64,000 nt of DNA from Burhinus oedicnemus. Its lineage: Eukaryota > Chordata > Aves > Charadriiformes > Burhinidae. The stretch covers positions 2,291,136 to 2,355,135 of the forward strand of contig VFFE01009182.1 in the NCBI GenBank assembly GCA_008921705.1. Reading direction: 5' to 3'. A program made the translations under genes and the position numbers. Shown piece after piece: positions 1-13,900 of the stretch (within the stretch, counting starts at the first letter, position 1; every line of letters begins with the position of its first letter). The notes under the pieces are model-generated. The model saw nothing but the letters and a program-made list of their open reading frames with translations. It had not been told where the DNA came from and searched no databases.

Positions 1-2184
1 AAACTCTGTTTCTATTTTGGGATGGGCTTTCCCGTGTGCATGCTGAAATTTCACCAAGCAACACCACAGATTCCACGTGCACACCAACAAAAAGAACTCA
101 TATCATTGATACGTAAGCAAAAGCTGATCCTTAATGTTTAATGGAAAGGAAACTTCATACAATAAGTTTTGGAGGTCAGAAAGGCTCAGACTACATGACA
201 CTACAACACATAGATTCTGACATCCTGAACTTGAAACTTTCGTTGGAAAGCATGCATCATCTTCAAGTCACACAACTGTCACAATAACATCTGCGTAAGA
301 CAAAACTACTGTGCAGCAGGTATGCCTAGATTTTGGCTGATTCAAGAGCTATGAGTAAACAAGACAAATTGCTTCTGAGTCTCCTTGAAATAGGTACCTT
401 CCTTATGCTTTGTTTCAGCTGCGAAGAACACTTCTAAAAGTAAAACCCCATATTAAGATATTATTTTCTGCAGTCAGATTCAGGGATTATTTTCTACCCA
501 TGATAAAAATTCTTCAGTAGGGCTCTTTGCCTCTGTCAGAGAGTAAGTAAAAAACTAAAGCAATACACCCCTCATTTACCAGATTTAATTGAAAATGGGA
601 GAAGGGAAAAAAGTTAACAGCATTTTTTAAATCCCAGGAACTTGACAGTGACATATATTCCTAACTCACGTGCCTCTGAGAAGAGGTCGTGCTGCTCAGA
701 GTAAATAACAGCTTTTAATTTGCAACGAGGATACCTAGCAGCAGCACTGTGAGATACGTGCGATAATGTGATTTACAGGACCAGGAAATAATTTTCAGAT
801 ATATTGTACTGCATTAACAGTCCAGGTTAAGTGTGTGCTGCAACTTTTCCCTTGAAGGTACAGTAGGTGGAAGATTTGTGATATCTTTAAAGGCAACAAA
901 AGGAAATATAAAGAGGGAGGGAGGAGTCTCCTGCTGAGATGTTGTGATAAATTATTAAAACTTCTTTTTAATGTTGATGCTACTCTTTAACCTCAGATCA
1001 CAATACTGACAGCAGAGGAAAACTGAATGTGCTATTAAAGCTGTGATAAACACACCATGCTGTGGTAACACTTGTAAGGAAAAAAAAAAAAATCCTGGGG
1101 TGCCTCCAATCAGTAACATCAAGAAACAACCAGGGAGAAAATATCAAGCTATCTACAAACCACAGTCCCTCAGTCCAAATATTTATGAGATACCATTTAT
1201 GCTCACTGAGCTATTTGATTACGAGACCTCAATAACCCATGTTTTCCATAAACAAATGTCATGCAAGGAAGCAAAACAAAGTGAACTTTATGAAAAAGCA
1301 CATTTAGTGAACTGTTCACAGCACATATAAGGTAAATCTTCTCAGCAGTTTTTAACCGAAGAGGAAAATGGATTGCTGCCTTCAAAAATCATAAGTGTTT
1401 TCTCAGCACAGCATTTTTTTCGATAAAGTTAATGCAATTTATCTTTATTAACACATCAACACTGACATAGCCAGTCAGCCAATTAGTGCTGCTGGCAGTT
1501 GTGTTTCACAACATTCATGTACTCTAAAAAAAGTCTGTCTAGTCATTTTTACCACATGCACTAACAATTCTGCACTCAAAATAAGCTGCTTGCTTTCTTT
1601 CTCTCTTCTTCCTTCCTGTTCTTTTCCAACACTACAACCCCCTATATGATTGGGGGTAACATCTCTTGCAATAAAGCCACAAGCACCTGTCCCAGAGTCT
1701 CCATAATGAAAAGAATAATCTGAATTCTCAGAGTCCAAAAAACACTGGTTTCTAAATGGCATACATTTATTTGTATAAAGGCCTTCGATGTTATTCTGCT
1801 AATAGTACAATGCAAAGTAAAATTCCTGCAAGGAATATATGCCTTACAGAGTCAGTCAAGCAAACTAACAAGCAAACAAATTAAACTCCATGCTCTCTTT
1901 TCAGCATCCTATTGCAAGCCCACATGGCAACCTGAAATCCGAGTCATTCAAAACAGCATAGGTATTCTCCTTAGATCACCTTTAATACAGCTTTTAGAAT
2001 CTTACCCGAACATCGATTACAAAACTTTTACTTTCCACTTACCCCCCTTCCAGTGTTTGCCTTTGGTCCTGCTAAGCTTGCTCAGGGTTGGTCCAGAAAA
2101 GAGCAACATCAAAACGAAAAGAAGTTCAAGCATAGTGATTTTCCCCCGTTTCACTGATGATAACATTTCCACAAGTTATTTTCC

Positions 2185-2200
2185 AAAAAAAAAAAAAAAA
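2185..2200. repeat. A16 homopolymer
   Basis: A run of 16 A residues. No LINE body could be recognised beside it, so I do not call it a retrotransposon tail. Confidence 0.9.
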
Positions 2201-2957
2201 TTATCTTACATCTTCTCCCCCACTTTCTGTTTGCTTAAGGAGGAGTGATTAATCATTGAAAAATCAGAGCAAGGAGTAGCTTTGCTCTCCTTAGGTGTTG
2301 AAGTAATATCTCAATGATGTAGCCCTGAGGAAAGCCACATTTCTCACTGATCCGGTTTCTCCCACACAACATGCAGCCAGCACTGCTGCTACTACAGTAG
2401 CTATAAAATAATTTCTGCTCCTCACTTTGGTTTCTGTGGGAATATATTCCTCAGCTTGCAGCGTGAGCTTGATTGAAAATGATAAAAACAGTAATGCTTG
2501 TGTCCAGCAGAAAAGAGAAAAGATGTCAGGATTGTGAAAAAAGATGAGAAGCAGTTGTACTGACAGCTTTAAGCCTCACTGTCTGATCCTAATAGCCGTG
2601 CAACCAACCAAATTGCTCTTTTAAGAGTAATAAGGCTTCGGTGAAAGCTGGTGTCACTGCCACTTGGGTAGGTAGTGCAGGGCTTGAAAATCACCAAGGA
2701 ACCCGCTACAGATAACGACTGCCACGGTCCCAGCTCCAAACGCAGAGGGCTGAGCAGAATACAGTATGCACAGGGAGCATTTAATCTCTATTGTGTGGAG
2801 GAGATTTCCTGCTATACAGTGTGCTCAGGACTTTTGACTGCATTTTATTAAGGCTTTAGTTCATACTTTAAACTAAAATGAAAGCTGCGACACGCTAATT
2901 ACTTACAGCATCTCTGAAGTAATTATTGTATGGGAAAAAATTGTGTATGCTTTTGCC

Positions 2958-2972
2958 TTTTTTTTTTTTTTT
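2958..2972. repeat. T15 homopolymer
   Basis: A run of 15 T residues in AT-rich DNA, with no recognisable element attached on either side. Confidence 0.9.
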
Positions 2973-5501
2973 AAAGCAGCAAACAGGAAGAACAAATCCT
3001 TAGCAGTGGCAGTAATCTTTTCACTGCACAGAGCAGCTATGCATTTTATATTTTCACACAGTCTATCCTTAGGATCTCTTAAATCTGGGGGGAGGGGGTA
3101 GGAGGTGGAGAGAGAGGGAAAGAGAAAGGGGATGTTTGGAAGTACAAATATTTTCAAAATAATAGATTGCAGTCACAATGTTTCATTTAGTAGTTGTTAC
3201 TACTAATAATATAGCGACCTACATCTCCGGATGTCCATATCTAAGAATGCTGAAGCTGGATCAGTAAACACACGACTTTCTGCACAAAATTTTGCGTTTT
3301 CACAAAGGGTGCTCAGAGAAAGATTCACAACATTTGGACTGCTCAAGCAGTCTTGAGATGCCTGGTGCTTACTTAATAAGTACTCCCAGTAGCTTAAATT
3401 CATCTATAGTTTGGCATTTAGTTGCTTCCATATAAGCATTCAGTACTCAAATCAATGAACCACAAACCTTCTGCTGTAGATTTATATAAATAAAAAAATC
3501 AATGTCTTTAGAATGACAAAGCAATGATGGTCACAAACTCCCTGAAGTTATCACGTTTTCAAACAGGGACATGATGCCCTTTTCAGTGCAACATTAAGAA
3601 GATGATATTAATAAATCTGAAGCTTTGCTTATTCGTCTGAATAAAGAATGATATTTTGACTGCTGGAGACAATCATGAATGTCTAATATATGTACGGGGA
3701 TTTTTTAAACAAACAGCATGTAACATCACAAACAAGGAAATATTGGGACTCCACCACCACCACATCAACTATGAAAGATACTTTATTTTCTTTTTAAGTT
3801 CTAAAATATATTTATGGGCTGGTTAGAGGATGTAACATTTGCATTTAGACAGAACACAAATGCATGCTGATGTACAGTAGTTTTTCATCCCTCTGTGCAT
3901 TAATTTTTAAAACTTATAAAACATCTTACCAGATGCTGGGTCTGATACATCAAGGCTGATGTTTATGGCTCTTAGTTGCCAAAAATTAGGTCAGTATCTA
4001 TCATGTAGAGTCACTAAGCAGCGGCTTCTTATGTTAAATTTCTCCATCAAGCCATTCTTAATCACCAGTCTCATTGCTAATAATTAAAACACCATTTCTT
4101 CTATTTCTCTCCCAACTGTTACTGAAATGAGGCAGACACTTGTGTTCTTTTTGATTGCCTCTGTAACACCCCTCTGAAACTAGCACCATACTGCCATGCT
4201 GAAGCATCAAAAGAATTATGAGTTCACATTGCTAGATTTCAAACTTTTTATGTCCGGATAATAGGATGACCTTAAACTAAAAACAACCACCACCAACACA
4301 ACCCTCATGTACCACCATGCAAATTCACTAACTTACGATTTTTGAATCAGAAAACAATCAACTCTAATGTCCAAAACATGTGTGACAATATCAGTCACGC
4401 TTCAGAAATCCTCACAGGATCAGTCTCTTCACCATCTCTGCAGCCTTATGCCACTTCCGTCTCCCACATCCTTTCTTTAGTCTCTGTCTTGCTTTCAAAT
4501 TCTATAATCCCCTGGAAGTTTGCCACCCTTTTTCTACCCCTACCCATGTGTAAGCCAGCTGATGTGGGGAAACCTGTTTCCAATGGTGGCAGGCATCCTT
4601 AAACCTTCTTGGGTCCTATACTGCAGAAGAATTCAACTTCTTCAGCCTGGACACCTTGTATTTTCACCATTAATGAAAGCAGAGGCTATTGGAAGGTATT
4701 ATGAGTTTCTGTCAGCTTTCTGCCAGCCCTGTCATGTGCCTCCAGCAGCCTCATCAGGATCAAGTATCGCTCCAGCAGCAGTTCAAGTGATTGTGGCAAG
4801 AGAAGGGAAGGACCACCCAATACGAGAGCAAAAGGAAAACCATCACAGCAGCTGGTCATGGGCATGTTTGGTTCAATTAAATGCCTAAAGAGCCCAGACG
4901 TCCACTCTGCTGATGGTTTTCGGGGTTATTTTGCAAAAGGTAAGTTGTTAGATCCACTTTGTATACATTAAGAGTGAGCAGGCAGACCTTCAGGGAAACA
5001 CAGAGAAAGTGTTGTCACTTCTTATGAAATTTAGTGGTGTTTTTAATGTCCTCATTTCTAGGTTCATAAGAATTTCAATTTTCCAGAGTTGAAATGCCTC
5101 CAGAGAAAAGACATAGTTTCAAGAAAGATTATACAAACGTTATAGGTTGAAACATCAGAAAGACAAATAAAAAGAAACCCAACATTTATTTTTCCTTCAA
5201 GTATCATGATTTTTAAGTCAACATCATGTTTTAGAGATGTAAAAGAACTGATTTGTAATTCTATTTCATGCTTTGAATGGGCAACACTGGGAACAGAGAG
5301 AAAAGTAAGCAGTCTTTTCTACCTTTATGTCTGTTACTATTACAAGAAAAACTCCTATGAGAGCTACAGAGGCAAACTAATCCCATTGCAGCTAAATGCC
5401 CCTGACATCCAACCAGTCCTTCCCAGGATCTCTTACACCCTCCAAGGTCCTTCCCAACAGCTCACACCAGTCATGAGTATGAGACTATTTAATACTTTCT
5501 A

Positions 5502-6085
5502 AGCACAGAAGAACTCATATCTTAAGACAGACCAAATGCCTATCTTGTCTAGCATCACACGTTCAGTAGCGGTCAACCTTGGATGCTTATGGGAAAAGTT
5601 CAAGAATGATAAGAAAGCATTAGTGGAGATTACCATTTGCCCAGCCTGCCAAACTCTGTTTGTGAAAGGCTTGAGACTTCTTAACTAGACACGCTCTATC
5701 ACAGCTATCAAGGTTGATTAGAGTGCTGGAACTATACTTCTTGACTTTGTCTAGTTCTTTTTTTGATTCATTTATGCTTTTCGCCACCCCCATAGTCCCT
5801 GGCAGTGAGTTCCACAGATTTCATCACTTGCAGCCTGAAGAACATACTTCCTCTTGTTTCTTTGAAAAGTATACTCAATAATTTTATTAAGATAATTTTG
5901 GTTTTCTGTCATGGAAAAAAAATATTCTTGTTCAGCTTTCCTCATATCGTGGTTTTCCAACCTCCATTCATACAACCTTTTCCAGTAAGAAAAGTCCTAC
6001 CCTAGTCCTTTCTCAGACCAAAGATGTTCCACACTCATAAATGTCCTTGCTGCCTTCATCTTAATTATAGCCAGTTCTAATTTAG
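5502..6085 (-). mobile_element. Ancient CR1 LINE, 3' end (turtle/crocodilian-like type)
   Basis: Read on the plus strand, this matches the reverse complement of the old amniote CR1 3' end. In order: 'gtcagaccaaaggtccatctagc' is recalled by the sequence at about 5528-5552. The 'tctagttctttttt' block follows at about 5750-5765. The 'ggcagtgagttccacag' block is at about 5803-5819, and the 'gaagaacatacttcctcttgtttct' block is at about 5837-5861. A tail resembling 'cataaatgt..ttgctgcct' ends near 6085. The LINE therefore runs on the minus strand with its 3' end near 5502. It includes the 3' UTR and the end of the RT frame and is full of indels. The high divergence implies an insertion predating modern birds. 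The call is by memory of the family, and the subfamily is not assigned. Confidence 0.75.
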
Positions 6086-9000
6086 TGTTTAGGAGATGAA
6101 GTCAAAAGAAAAGCCTGTAGTATTCAAGATAATTTATCAGTTGCATATCCTCTCCCTCATTCTGCTCATGAAGCCAAAGGGCAGCAGCTACCATTAAGCT
6201 GGAGTTATGTTTATAAATGCCTACAACATTAATGGATACAGAGGTTCTTTTTAATTAACAGAATTTTAAGATGTTTACTCAGTGGAAGCATACATCAACA
6301 ACTTAAATAACAAACCACCAGTGAGATATTCAGAAAAAAATATGTCCAAGTTAGTTTAATCTGCAGTTGTTCGGTTATTTGGTCGCCCTTCCTTTGCATA
6401 TTTTCCTTCTTTTTACGAATCGCTATCTGGCCCAACGGACTACTGGTATAAGTACTTGGTTAAAACCCTCAAGCTTGAATAAATAGCAACAATAACTTCA
6501 AGGAAGCTTAAATATCAGAGTCCCTGAGCAACATGTTCTTTTAAGGGTGATACCTTGGAGTGATCTGCTGCTCGCAGACTATATAGGAGGGATAGGTAGA
6601 AGCCTCAACTGCTTACCTGCTGACATGCTCTCTGGCCCTTTGTATTTGCCATCCAGATCCCATTTCACTATGGTGAAGGTTACAGACTTTCACAAGATCC
6701 TTCAGTAACTGAAAGAAGTAACGCTTGGATCAAACCCAGCATTCAGTAGCACAGGCATCTTTCATGCTTGTATTTCCTGCCACTTTTTAATTGTAGCATT
6801 GTCTTAACATTTGGAGAAGCTCAGGAAGAATTGCAGCCTTCACTCTTTCCATTTCAGAAATTGGACAATCAAAATAAAAAATTAAAGAGATTAAAGACTG
6901 CAGAAAAAGAAAGAAATGACTGTTTAGAGAGTCATGACTAAGATGAGAAGGAATGGAAACAGAAGCTGAAACGACCACCCCCTCCCCCAAGAAGTTACAA
7001 ATATTTTATTTTGTCCTACCTCTCTCCTTTTCTATTCTCCCAAGGATGCCATACAGCCAGCATCTGGCAGCATGAAAATGCCTATGACAAAATGAACTTT
7101 GCGAAAGGAATATAATAAACACAAAACACTACAAGACAGAAATACAGCACCCTGCATTGTAAGCATGAAGAATATTTTTCTGTTGCCTACCTCACCATAT
7201 ACAGAGGCCCAAGTTGCCATAAGCCATAATTAATTCAGTTCTTTTTAGGCATGAAAATTGTTTTGATTTTAAATACTTTCAGCTTAGGGCGTTCTAAATA
7301 TCTGTGGAAATCTGAGGATTTCTGTTGGCTACAGACACCAATGGGAACAGTATTTTTGGATACTTGTAATACAATACATTGCCAAATAAATACATAGCCT
7401 TCTTAAATCAAAAATCTATTTAAATTTTTTCCAGTTCATGTGACTTCCAAGGATTAAGAAACCAGTGCTTGCCCAGTGTGTAATCTGCACTTCCATTGCA
7501 GGTATTCTGAAAAACCATTTATATTTCCTCTTCACAAATATAACCAAAGAAGATGAAGTTCTGACAATCATTGCATGCCAGTCCCCAAATACTATGTTTA
7601 TTTTGGCTTCCACTGGTAATAGAGACCCACAAAAGAGTATTTCTTTTTATCATAACTAATTAGGAGCTCTGCTTTTTGTATAAGACAACACAAAAACTTG
7701 ATGTACAGCAATATAACAGTTTTAGTGCAGTAGAAGAAACAGAACAATAAAACAAGGACAGTAAGTCCAAGAATACTTTCTACACCGAGGGTTTTTTTCT
7801 TGTTTATGCTTAGGGGTCTAAGATCTTTCTGATACTCTGCAGATTATGTTATGGAAATGAAGAAATGCACAAAAGTTATTTCATCTTATTTTGTACCCAT
7901 CAGTCAGGATTTATCTGAGAATTATATTTAAGTATAATAAGAATGATAATAATTCCCTTTGAATTTACCAGTTATTCCAGTCTCTAATACATTGTTTCAG
8001 TTCAAAAAGTATACATTTGCTTGATGGAGTTTGTAGGCAACCAAGAACTACTTAAACATTTTGTGAGAAAACCAACTTTTCATTTTTTCAGTATTTTAAA
8101 TAAAATAATTAACTTGAATAATCTTATCCACTACATCACACAGAAAGATTCTAAATTCTTTCAGCACTGATAATATGCTGTACTGTTACTTTGAAATGTG
8201 ATTTCTAAATGATATCTAATAATTTTATTGCTGTCTGTATGTAACATAAACTATACATACAGTTAAGCAGCAATATATTAAAATATATATTATATGTAAC
8301 AATATGTAATAAATATAATGTATTTAGCAATAACTCAGATTGTTAAACATACATGTGTTGTTTCCCAAGAAGCATCTTTACTAAGAAAAATACTATATGA
8401 AGTCATAAATCACAAGAGGAGATAAAAACACTAATGAGACATTTCATTGTATTTTCTACTACCCAGTGCAAATACATTTCTGTGTTTTTGACAAGAGAGA
8501 AAGGAAAAAAAAAACCAAACAATTCTTCTTTATTTACTTGTTTTCTCATATGGAAAAATCCTAACATATTTGCTATCTTACTGTATCCTATTTTGTTCTA
8601 TTTCCTATCCAGAAATAGAACATTTAATCAAAACACAGCTATGAAATTATCTAGAAAAATTGGCACACACTACCTATCCAACAGGAGGGGAAAAAAGAAC
8701 ATAGAATAATTGAGGGCAAAGCAACTTGCAGGTAGAGAAGATACCAGGATATAGTTTAACGAAGTGTAAGTACAGCAATAGTTATACTTTGAAAATACTT
8801 AAACTATCATACCAAAACAACCCTTTTTTTTTCCCTGTGGGCCTATTTCTAATGGTTATGAAGAGGTGATAGCAAAGCTGAAAACTACCAGTTCATTCAT
8901 ACAGGAATCATAACTTGCTTACCATGATTTAAAGGCTTTGGTATGTCAATATACAAATTTTGGTTATTGCTCACAGGAAAAAATAAGTCAGGCTCACATT

Positions 9001-10680
9001 TCATTTTAAAATAGATCTTTAAATCTGAAAGCCTCAAAGCATTTTGTGTGTTTCCCAGTTTTTTGACTTCTTTGGGATTTTTAGACCTATTCACTTTAAA
9101 TTTTACTGTGCATGAGTTTGAAGCCACAAAGTACTAAGCTGTTCCTCTCTTCCTGCTTCCAATTAATTTTTGAAGCGCTTTGGCACTGCAATGCCCAGTA
9201 GCCCCATTAGGAAGGCTCAACTAACATCAGTCAATCAAGTATCTCCGGATGTAATCTACAGAAATTAAACATGGAAAAGACAAGCTAAATCGTAGACTAT
9301 TTGCTATCTCCATATAATAGAGATGCTGGAAGAAGACAAGTTTTATTGGAAAATGGAATTAGATAGGATCTGAAATTTCAGATCAGAAAGAAAGGAGGAC
9401 CAAGATGTAGCAGAGATCGTTCAGGAAATACTGCTCGTAACAAGAGATACATCTGCTTTCTCTGAACAAATATTGATCCAGTACGTTTTATGTTTGGGAC
9501 ACCTCCAGTATTTGTTGAAGGTGTCACATTTCAGGTGACTTGCAACAATGAAACCCTGACTAATTGCAGTTATTAAAGATATTAGCTTGTTTTTCCTTTT
9601 ATGCGGTATTGAAGTTTCCCTGAGGACACATTCAAGCCAAAAGATGTAGTGGTGACTCTACACTTCTCCCTTTGACTTCTGTGCTCAAGTGAAGGATCTC
9701 ATTTGTCAGCTGGGATTCCAGACACAAATGAAAAGTACCAACAATTACCAGACAAGGGAGTAATATGTCAGTATGAAAGCCATGCCAAAATGCCACACTG
9801 CTCATACACCTGCAGTTTTAAATACTGGAGTAATTTTTCTGCAGAGTCCAGATTTGCAATTCATTTGCAAAAGAATGAAGGAGGTTTGGCTAGCTTGGTT
9901 GGATTATTTGCTGCATCACATTCAAGTTCAGAACAAATATCTACATGGCAGAAAAGAAAATGGCAACTGTGACACACCTGCTTCCATCTTTTGTTAAATT
10001 TTCTGAACATAAAGCCAAAACAGAGGATTTCTCTAAGGATCTATGAGTCTTTCAGAGACAGCAAGTATTGTATAATCAGCATTTGCCTGAAATACTGAGA
10101 CAAACACAACACAGACTCCTGCTAAGCAAATACCTGCTGTTGCATTTAGAATGCATTTGGGTTTAATTGCAATTTATGTTTTCAAACTATTTTTGTTTAC
10201 AACAGCACAAAACCAATCGCTGATTAAGGATATGTTCAAATTCTGCATTCATTCTTTCTTCTTCCATTTTTATTACAGATACAGATATTGAGAAATATAT
10301 CTATCTCTAATCTATACAATAAGGCCAAAAAGCCTTTTTTACAGCGTTTTGGAGTTGTAAAATATTTACACTTCAGTATTCACAGGTTATATCTGCCCAG
10401 CTGTGTTACAGTAGGAGACAAACCCAAACTGTTTGACTATCCACGGTACCTACGTATGTTGGGTCCGGTCTTGCTTTTGTGGGAGACAGTCCGTCAGGCA
10501 GGGATCTTCTGTGCTGGGCTGTAGAAATGGATCAAATGTTTATAGATGAAAGGTAGACACAGCTACCACAAGACACCTCATCTGCTGCAGCCATCACTTG
10601 CAACCCTGAATTCATTCATTCAATGATTTTTTTTAATTTTTTTTTTTCACTTCTATTAACACTGCAGAGCCCACACTAGC
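6086..10680. other. AT-rich noncoding stretch, no gene seen
   Basis: No gene or clear transposon was recognised. About 8200-8340 is very AT-rich (short ATATAT and TAATAA tracts). An 18-bp perfect palindrome, GATCTGAAATTTCAGATC, lies at 9367-9384. A 76-codon minus-strand frame at 8897-9127 ends near a GTAAGC donor-like site, but it has no good acceptor and is within chance expectation for this base composition. Confidence 0.5.
9367..9384. repeat. 18-bp perfect palindrome
   Basis: GATCTGAAATTTCAGATC equals its own reverse complement, and the symmetry stops at the next base on each side. The centre GAAATTTC resembles a STAT- or heat-shock-type inverted repeat, but nothing else here supports a regulatory role. 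Confidence 0.85.
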
Positions 10681-10910
10681 AAAACAAACTGGACTGCATT
10701 CAAATGCAGCTCACGCATTGGGCACTGTTTGATAATTACATTCCAATGCCAGGGCCAAAGTCATTTTAATCCTGAGCAACCCCACTGGACTATAATCAAG
10801 GCCAGAGGGTACACCCAATGACATTTGCATAGGTACAAATGAGGGCGTCATTTGACCTGCAGAAATCTTTATTAATGGTACTGATTCACAAGGCAAAGAA
10901 CTTAGCAGAG
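10681..10910. other. Possible conserved noncoding element
   Basis: This block is free of simple repeats and has a more balanced base composition than its surroundings. It contains several closely spaced motif-like words (TTTGATAATTACATTCCAATGC, ATTTGCATAG octamer-like, TGACCT at 10853-10858). Such texture is typical of conserved enhancers in gene deserts, but conservation cannot be seen from one sequence. The frame overlapping it (10711-10896, minus) has no protein character. Confidence 0.2.
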
Positions 10911-13900
10911 GTATAATCCTAGCCTCAGTCTGTTCTGTCTGATGTTAGAAAATATAACTTATTATTCATGAATTGAGAAAAAATTGTATATGTAAGTCCT
11001 CCTGAGATAAGCTTATCCCCAACCCCACCCTTCCACACCATTGTCAGAGTATCCCACTTTGGACTGAGGCCACACTTCAAGCATGGTTTTGTAACAAAAG
11101 CATAATCTGTTCTTATGATGGCTTTTGTCATTATCATTAACTGCTTTCCACTCTCATTCAGTATGTAAGAATTATTTTCCCTTTAAACAATTAGCATTAC
11201 TGAACAACTACATAAATGTTTGACTGAAAGTTGTTTTCAGTCGAATTGTACAAAACCAGTGCATGTTAAACAAAAAAAATCAAACAAGGAGACGAAACAC
11301 TGTTGTTGCTCTTAGAGGGTCGAATACTTGGAGCAAAATTCAAGTTGGGTTATTCCTCTCTACTTGGCTGTCCTGTGCTGCAGGCTCAGTAGAGGTGGCA
11401 TTATAAGTAAGCAGAATAAAACAATTTATAATAAGGTTTTTGCCTACAGCATTGTAAGGTTGCATTATAGCAACACAGTAGGAAGAAATGTGATCTTTCA
11501 TTGGTTTCACTCCAGTGACCAGGGGCCAGATGACAGCAGATAATCAGTGAGGGCTATAATTTATCATGGCACTGTAATGTATAACAGCTTCATAAGACAA
11601 GCTGGCACAGCAGCAAACCACCACCCAAGGAAGCGGAACAAGTTGGTCTCCAAGACCCAGGTGTTCAAACAAGTGTGCATGCATTTGCACACACACGACA
11701 GTGTGTGTCAAATCTCTGCTGAACACACCTTGCTCAGAGGTGGAACGAAAGAACTGGGAATTTGCATACATATAAACATTTTGTTAAGGCAATTAAATTA
11801 TATGAAAAAATGCAATGCACTTTGGTACCTTTTCCTGGTACACAGATCTTAATAAGGTCGTCACTTATATATTTAACAGCTAATAATTCTGCTCTTTCCC
11901 TCAGCATGGAAAATTCCACCCTACACAGACGCCGTTGTTCTGGCTTCGAACAACACAATACAGGTATACCTAAAGGGAATAAACTACCGTACACAGGAGA
12001 GATGCAGTGCCCTAACACACACAGTGCAAATCGCTAGCAGTATTCCTGTATCCGAGAAATGAGCTTTCACTACAGACCCATCCCTGAGTACCAGAGGCCT
12101 CTGAAAGTTACACCACCAAGGTTATGGCCCAAAGCCTGTGCCTTCTGCAGTACATGCCAGTCCTGATGGTCATTGACCAAAAACCACACAAACACACGGA
12201 TGCTGACATGATCAGACCTTTCATCACACACACATCGAGGTGAATCAGAGCAATTTTATTCTGCGAGCTGAATCCTGACATCCATACGATCTCTCCTTTG
12301 TGCAACAGGATGCAAAGGATGCTCTAATTTGGCACCAGACCCTACAATACCATGCCAGCATGCCTCTCCCTTTTACATTGTATTACGAACAGTGGTACAA
12401 AGTCAGAAATGCTGAGCTGAAATGCTTCTAAAGTTTCCAGTCAGTCAAAATCATCAGGTCATATCTGCATGAAGAGCTGTTCAGGTGATCTGATCTCAGA
12501 TGTAGGCAGAGGTAGTCCCGGCTCTTCCTCTGAAAGGTCAGGTGAATTGCACCTATTTATTCCGTTTCTTTAACCTCTCCTTTCCCTCTACCAGGAGCCT
12601 CAAATCATTGTCCTGGCTGACAGCCTTGAAAACCACAAGAAATCTATGAAAGCAAGTGGCATACACTCACTGACTTCCATGAATTTTAGATCAATCCCAC
12701 AACCTTCAGTTTAAAACTCAGTGTCATTTTCACTACTAATTGAACAATTCAAAGTCCATCCATCTGAGTTCATACTGAAAACACTATACTTGTCCAAGTA
12801 GAGTTAGCCTTATCAGATATGGTCCCCATAAAGCTTCCCTATGTCCCTGAAATCAATCGTCATACGCTTGCTCCCAGCTTTGCCCACATCTGCCTTTAGC
12901 AATTTAAGTCTCATTCCCTCTGTGAAACAGGCAATAAATCACATCCACAGTATTGAGTGAAAAATAAATCATAAACTTTGAAAAACAACCAGAAGTTTGT
13001 AAAAAACTTTTAAGAGGTATTGTCTCTGATTTGTAAAGTGAAAATCAATTGTTGGGAAGGGGCTGGTGTCTGCGTATGCCATCAAAGGGTTCCTTAAATA
13101 GGTCCCAGTAAGGTTCTCATGTTTAAATGCACATAGACATGAGTCCTGAGAAAGCAAAGTCTGTCCTTAACTTATCTTCGACGTTTAAATATGACCTCAA
13201 CTTTTATTTTTCTGACTTTTATGTTTCTTCTCTACAAATGAAAACTAAAATGATTTCTTACTCCTTAATATACACACACCATGGAAATAGTTTTTGAATG
13301 ATTTTAGCTGCCTGTGAGTTCTTTGACGTTTAAAGCTCCAAGTAAACTCCAATATGCATAATTAATCCCCAAAATGGAATATACCTGTAGAGCAGTAATC
13401 TATTTCAAAGTTAACTATAACTAGCCAGTGCTCCTTCTGCATCAAAACCCTGAAGCTGTGACTCCAAGTTCTTCTTCCTTTAGAACAGGAGACCATCAGA
13501 AACCCTTATCTAAATACACACAGAGAGAATGATTTTCCATCGTCCTGACAATTCTTTAACAACATTCATAAATAAAAAGTACAGACAATCGATGTTCCAT
13601 ACCATTGTTGTCTTGCTACAGTCAATTTTTGAAGTTTGAGAGAAGACATCATATCCTTAAGCTTCATGAAGTGCACAGGCGGTTGCTATAGATTTCTTCT
13701 AATTATGTTATGTTCTCATGTATCTTCCTACATCTTTTAAGATATTTGAACATTAAAACAAAATTCTGAAATTAATCTTTCCCCAAAATATAAAAGACAT
13801 AATTTTTATTAAAGGAACCCATATTTTACCAAAATTGGCGTATCAGGAAGATAGTTTGAAGTCAGGAACTGAACAGCAGAACACATTCTCCAAAGCAAAC

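Larger units (their letters stand above)
1..5501. other. AT-rich noncoding stretch, no gene seen
   Basis: I find no exon with good splice sites, no RNA gene and no recognised transposon here. Open frames are short (longest 122 codons, 4520-4888) and have no recognisable protein character. Visible structure is limited to homopolymer runs (A13 at 1080-1092, A16 at 2185-2200, T15 at 2958-2972) and a small hairpin, ACCCCC/GGGGGT, at 1637-1657. The 4520-4888 frame lies in a somewhat more GC-rich patch (about 4430-4900). It could be an old degraded repeat, but I could not assign it. Confidence 0.55.

Noticed and set aside
5370..5475. Possible extra CR1 tail ('ccaaggtccttcccaac')
   Set aside because: Only one short word resembles CR1, and the surrounding order of blocks is missing.
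8897..9127. 76-codon minus-strand frame ending near a GTAAGC donor as an internal exon
   Set aside because: The upstream acceptor is poor, with no pyrimidine tract. Frames of this length are expected by chance several times in a window this AT-rich.
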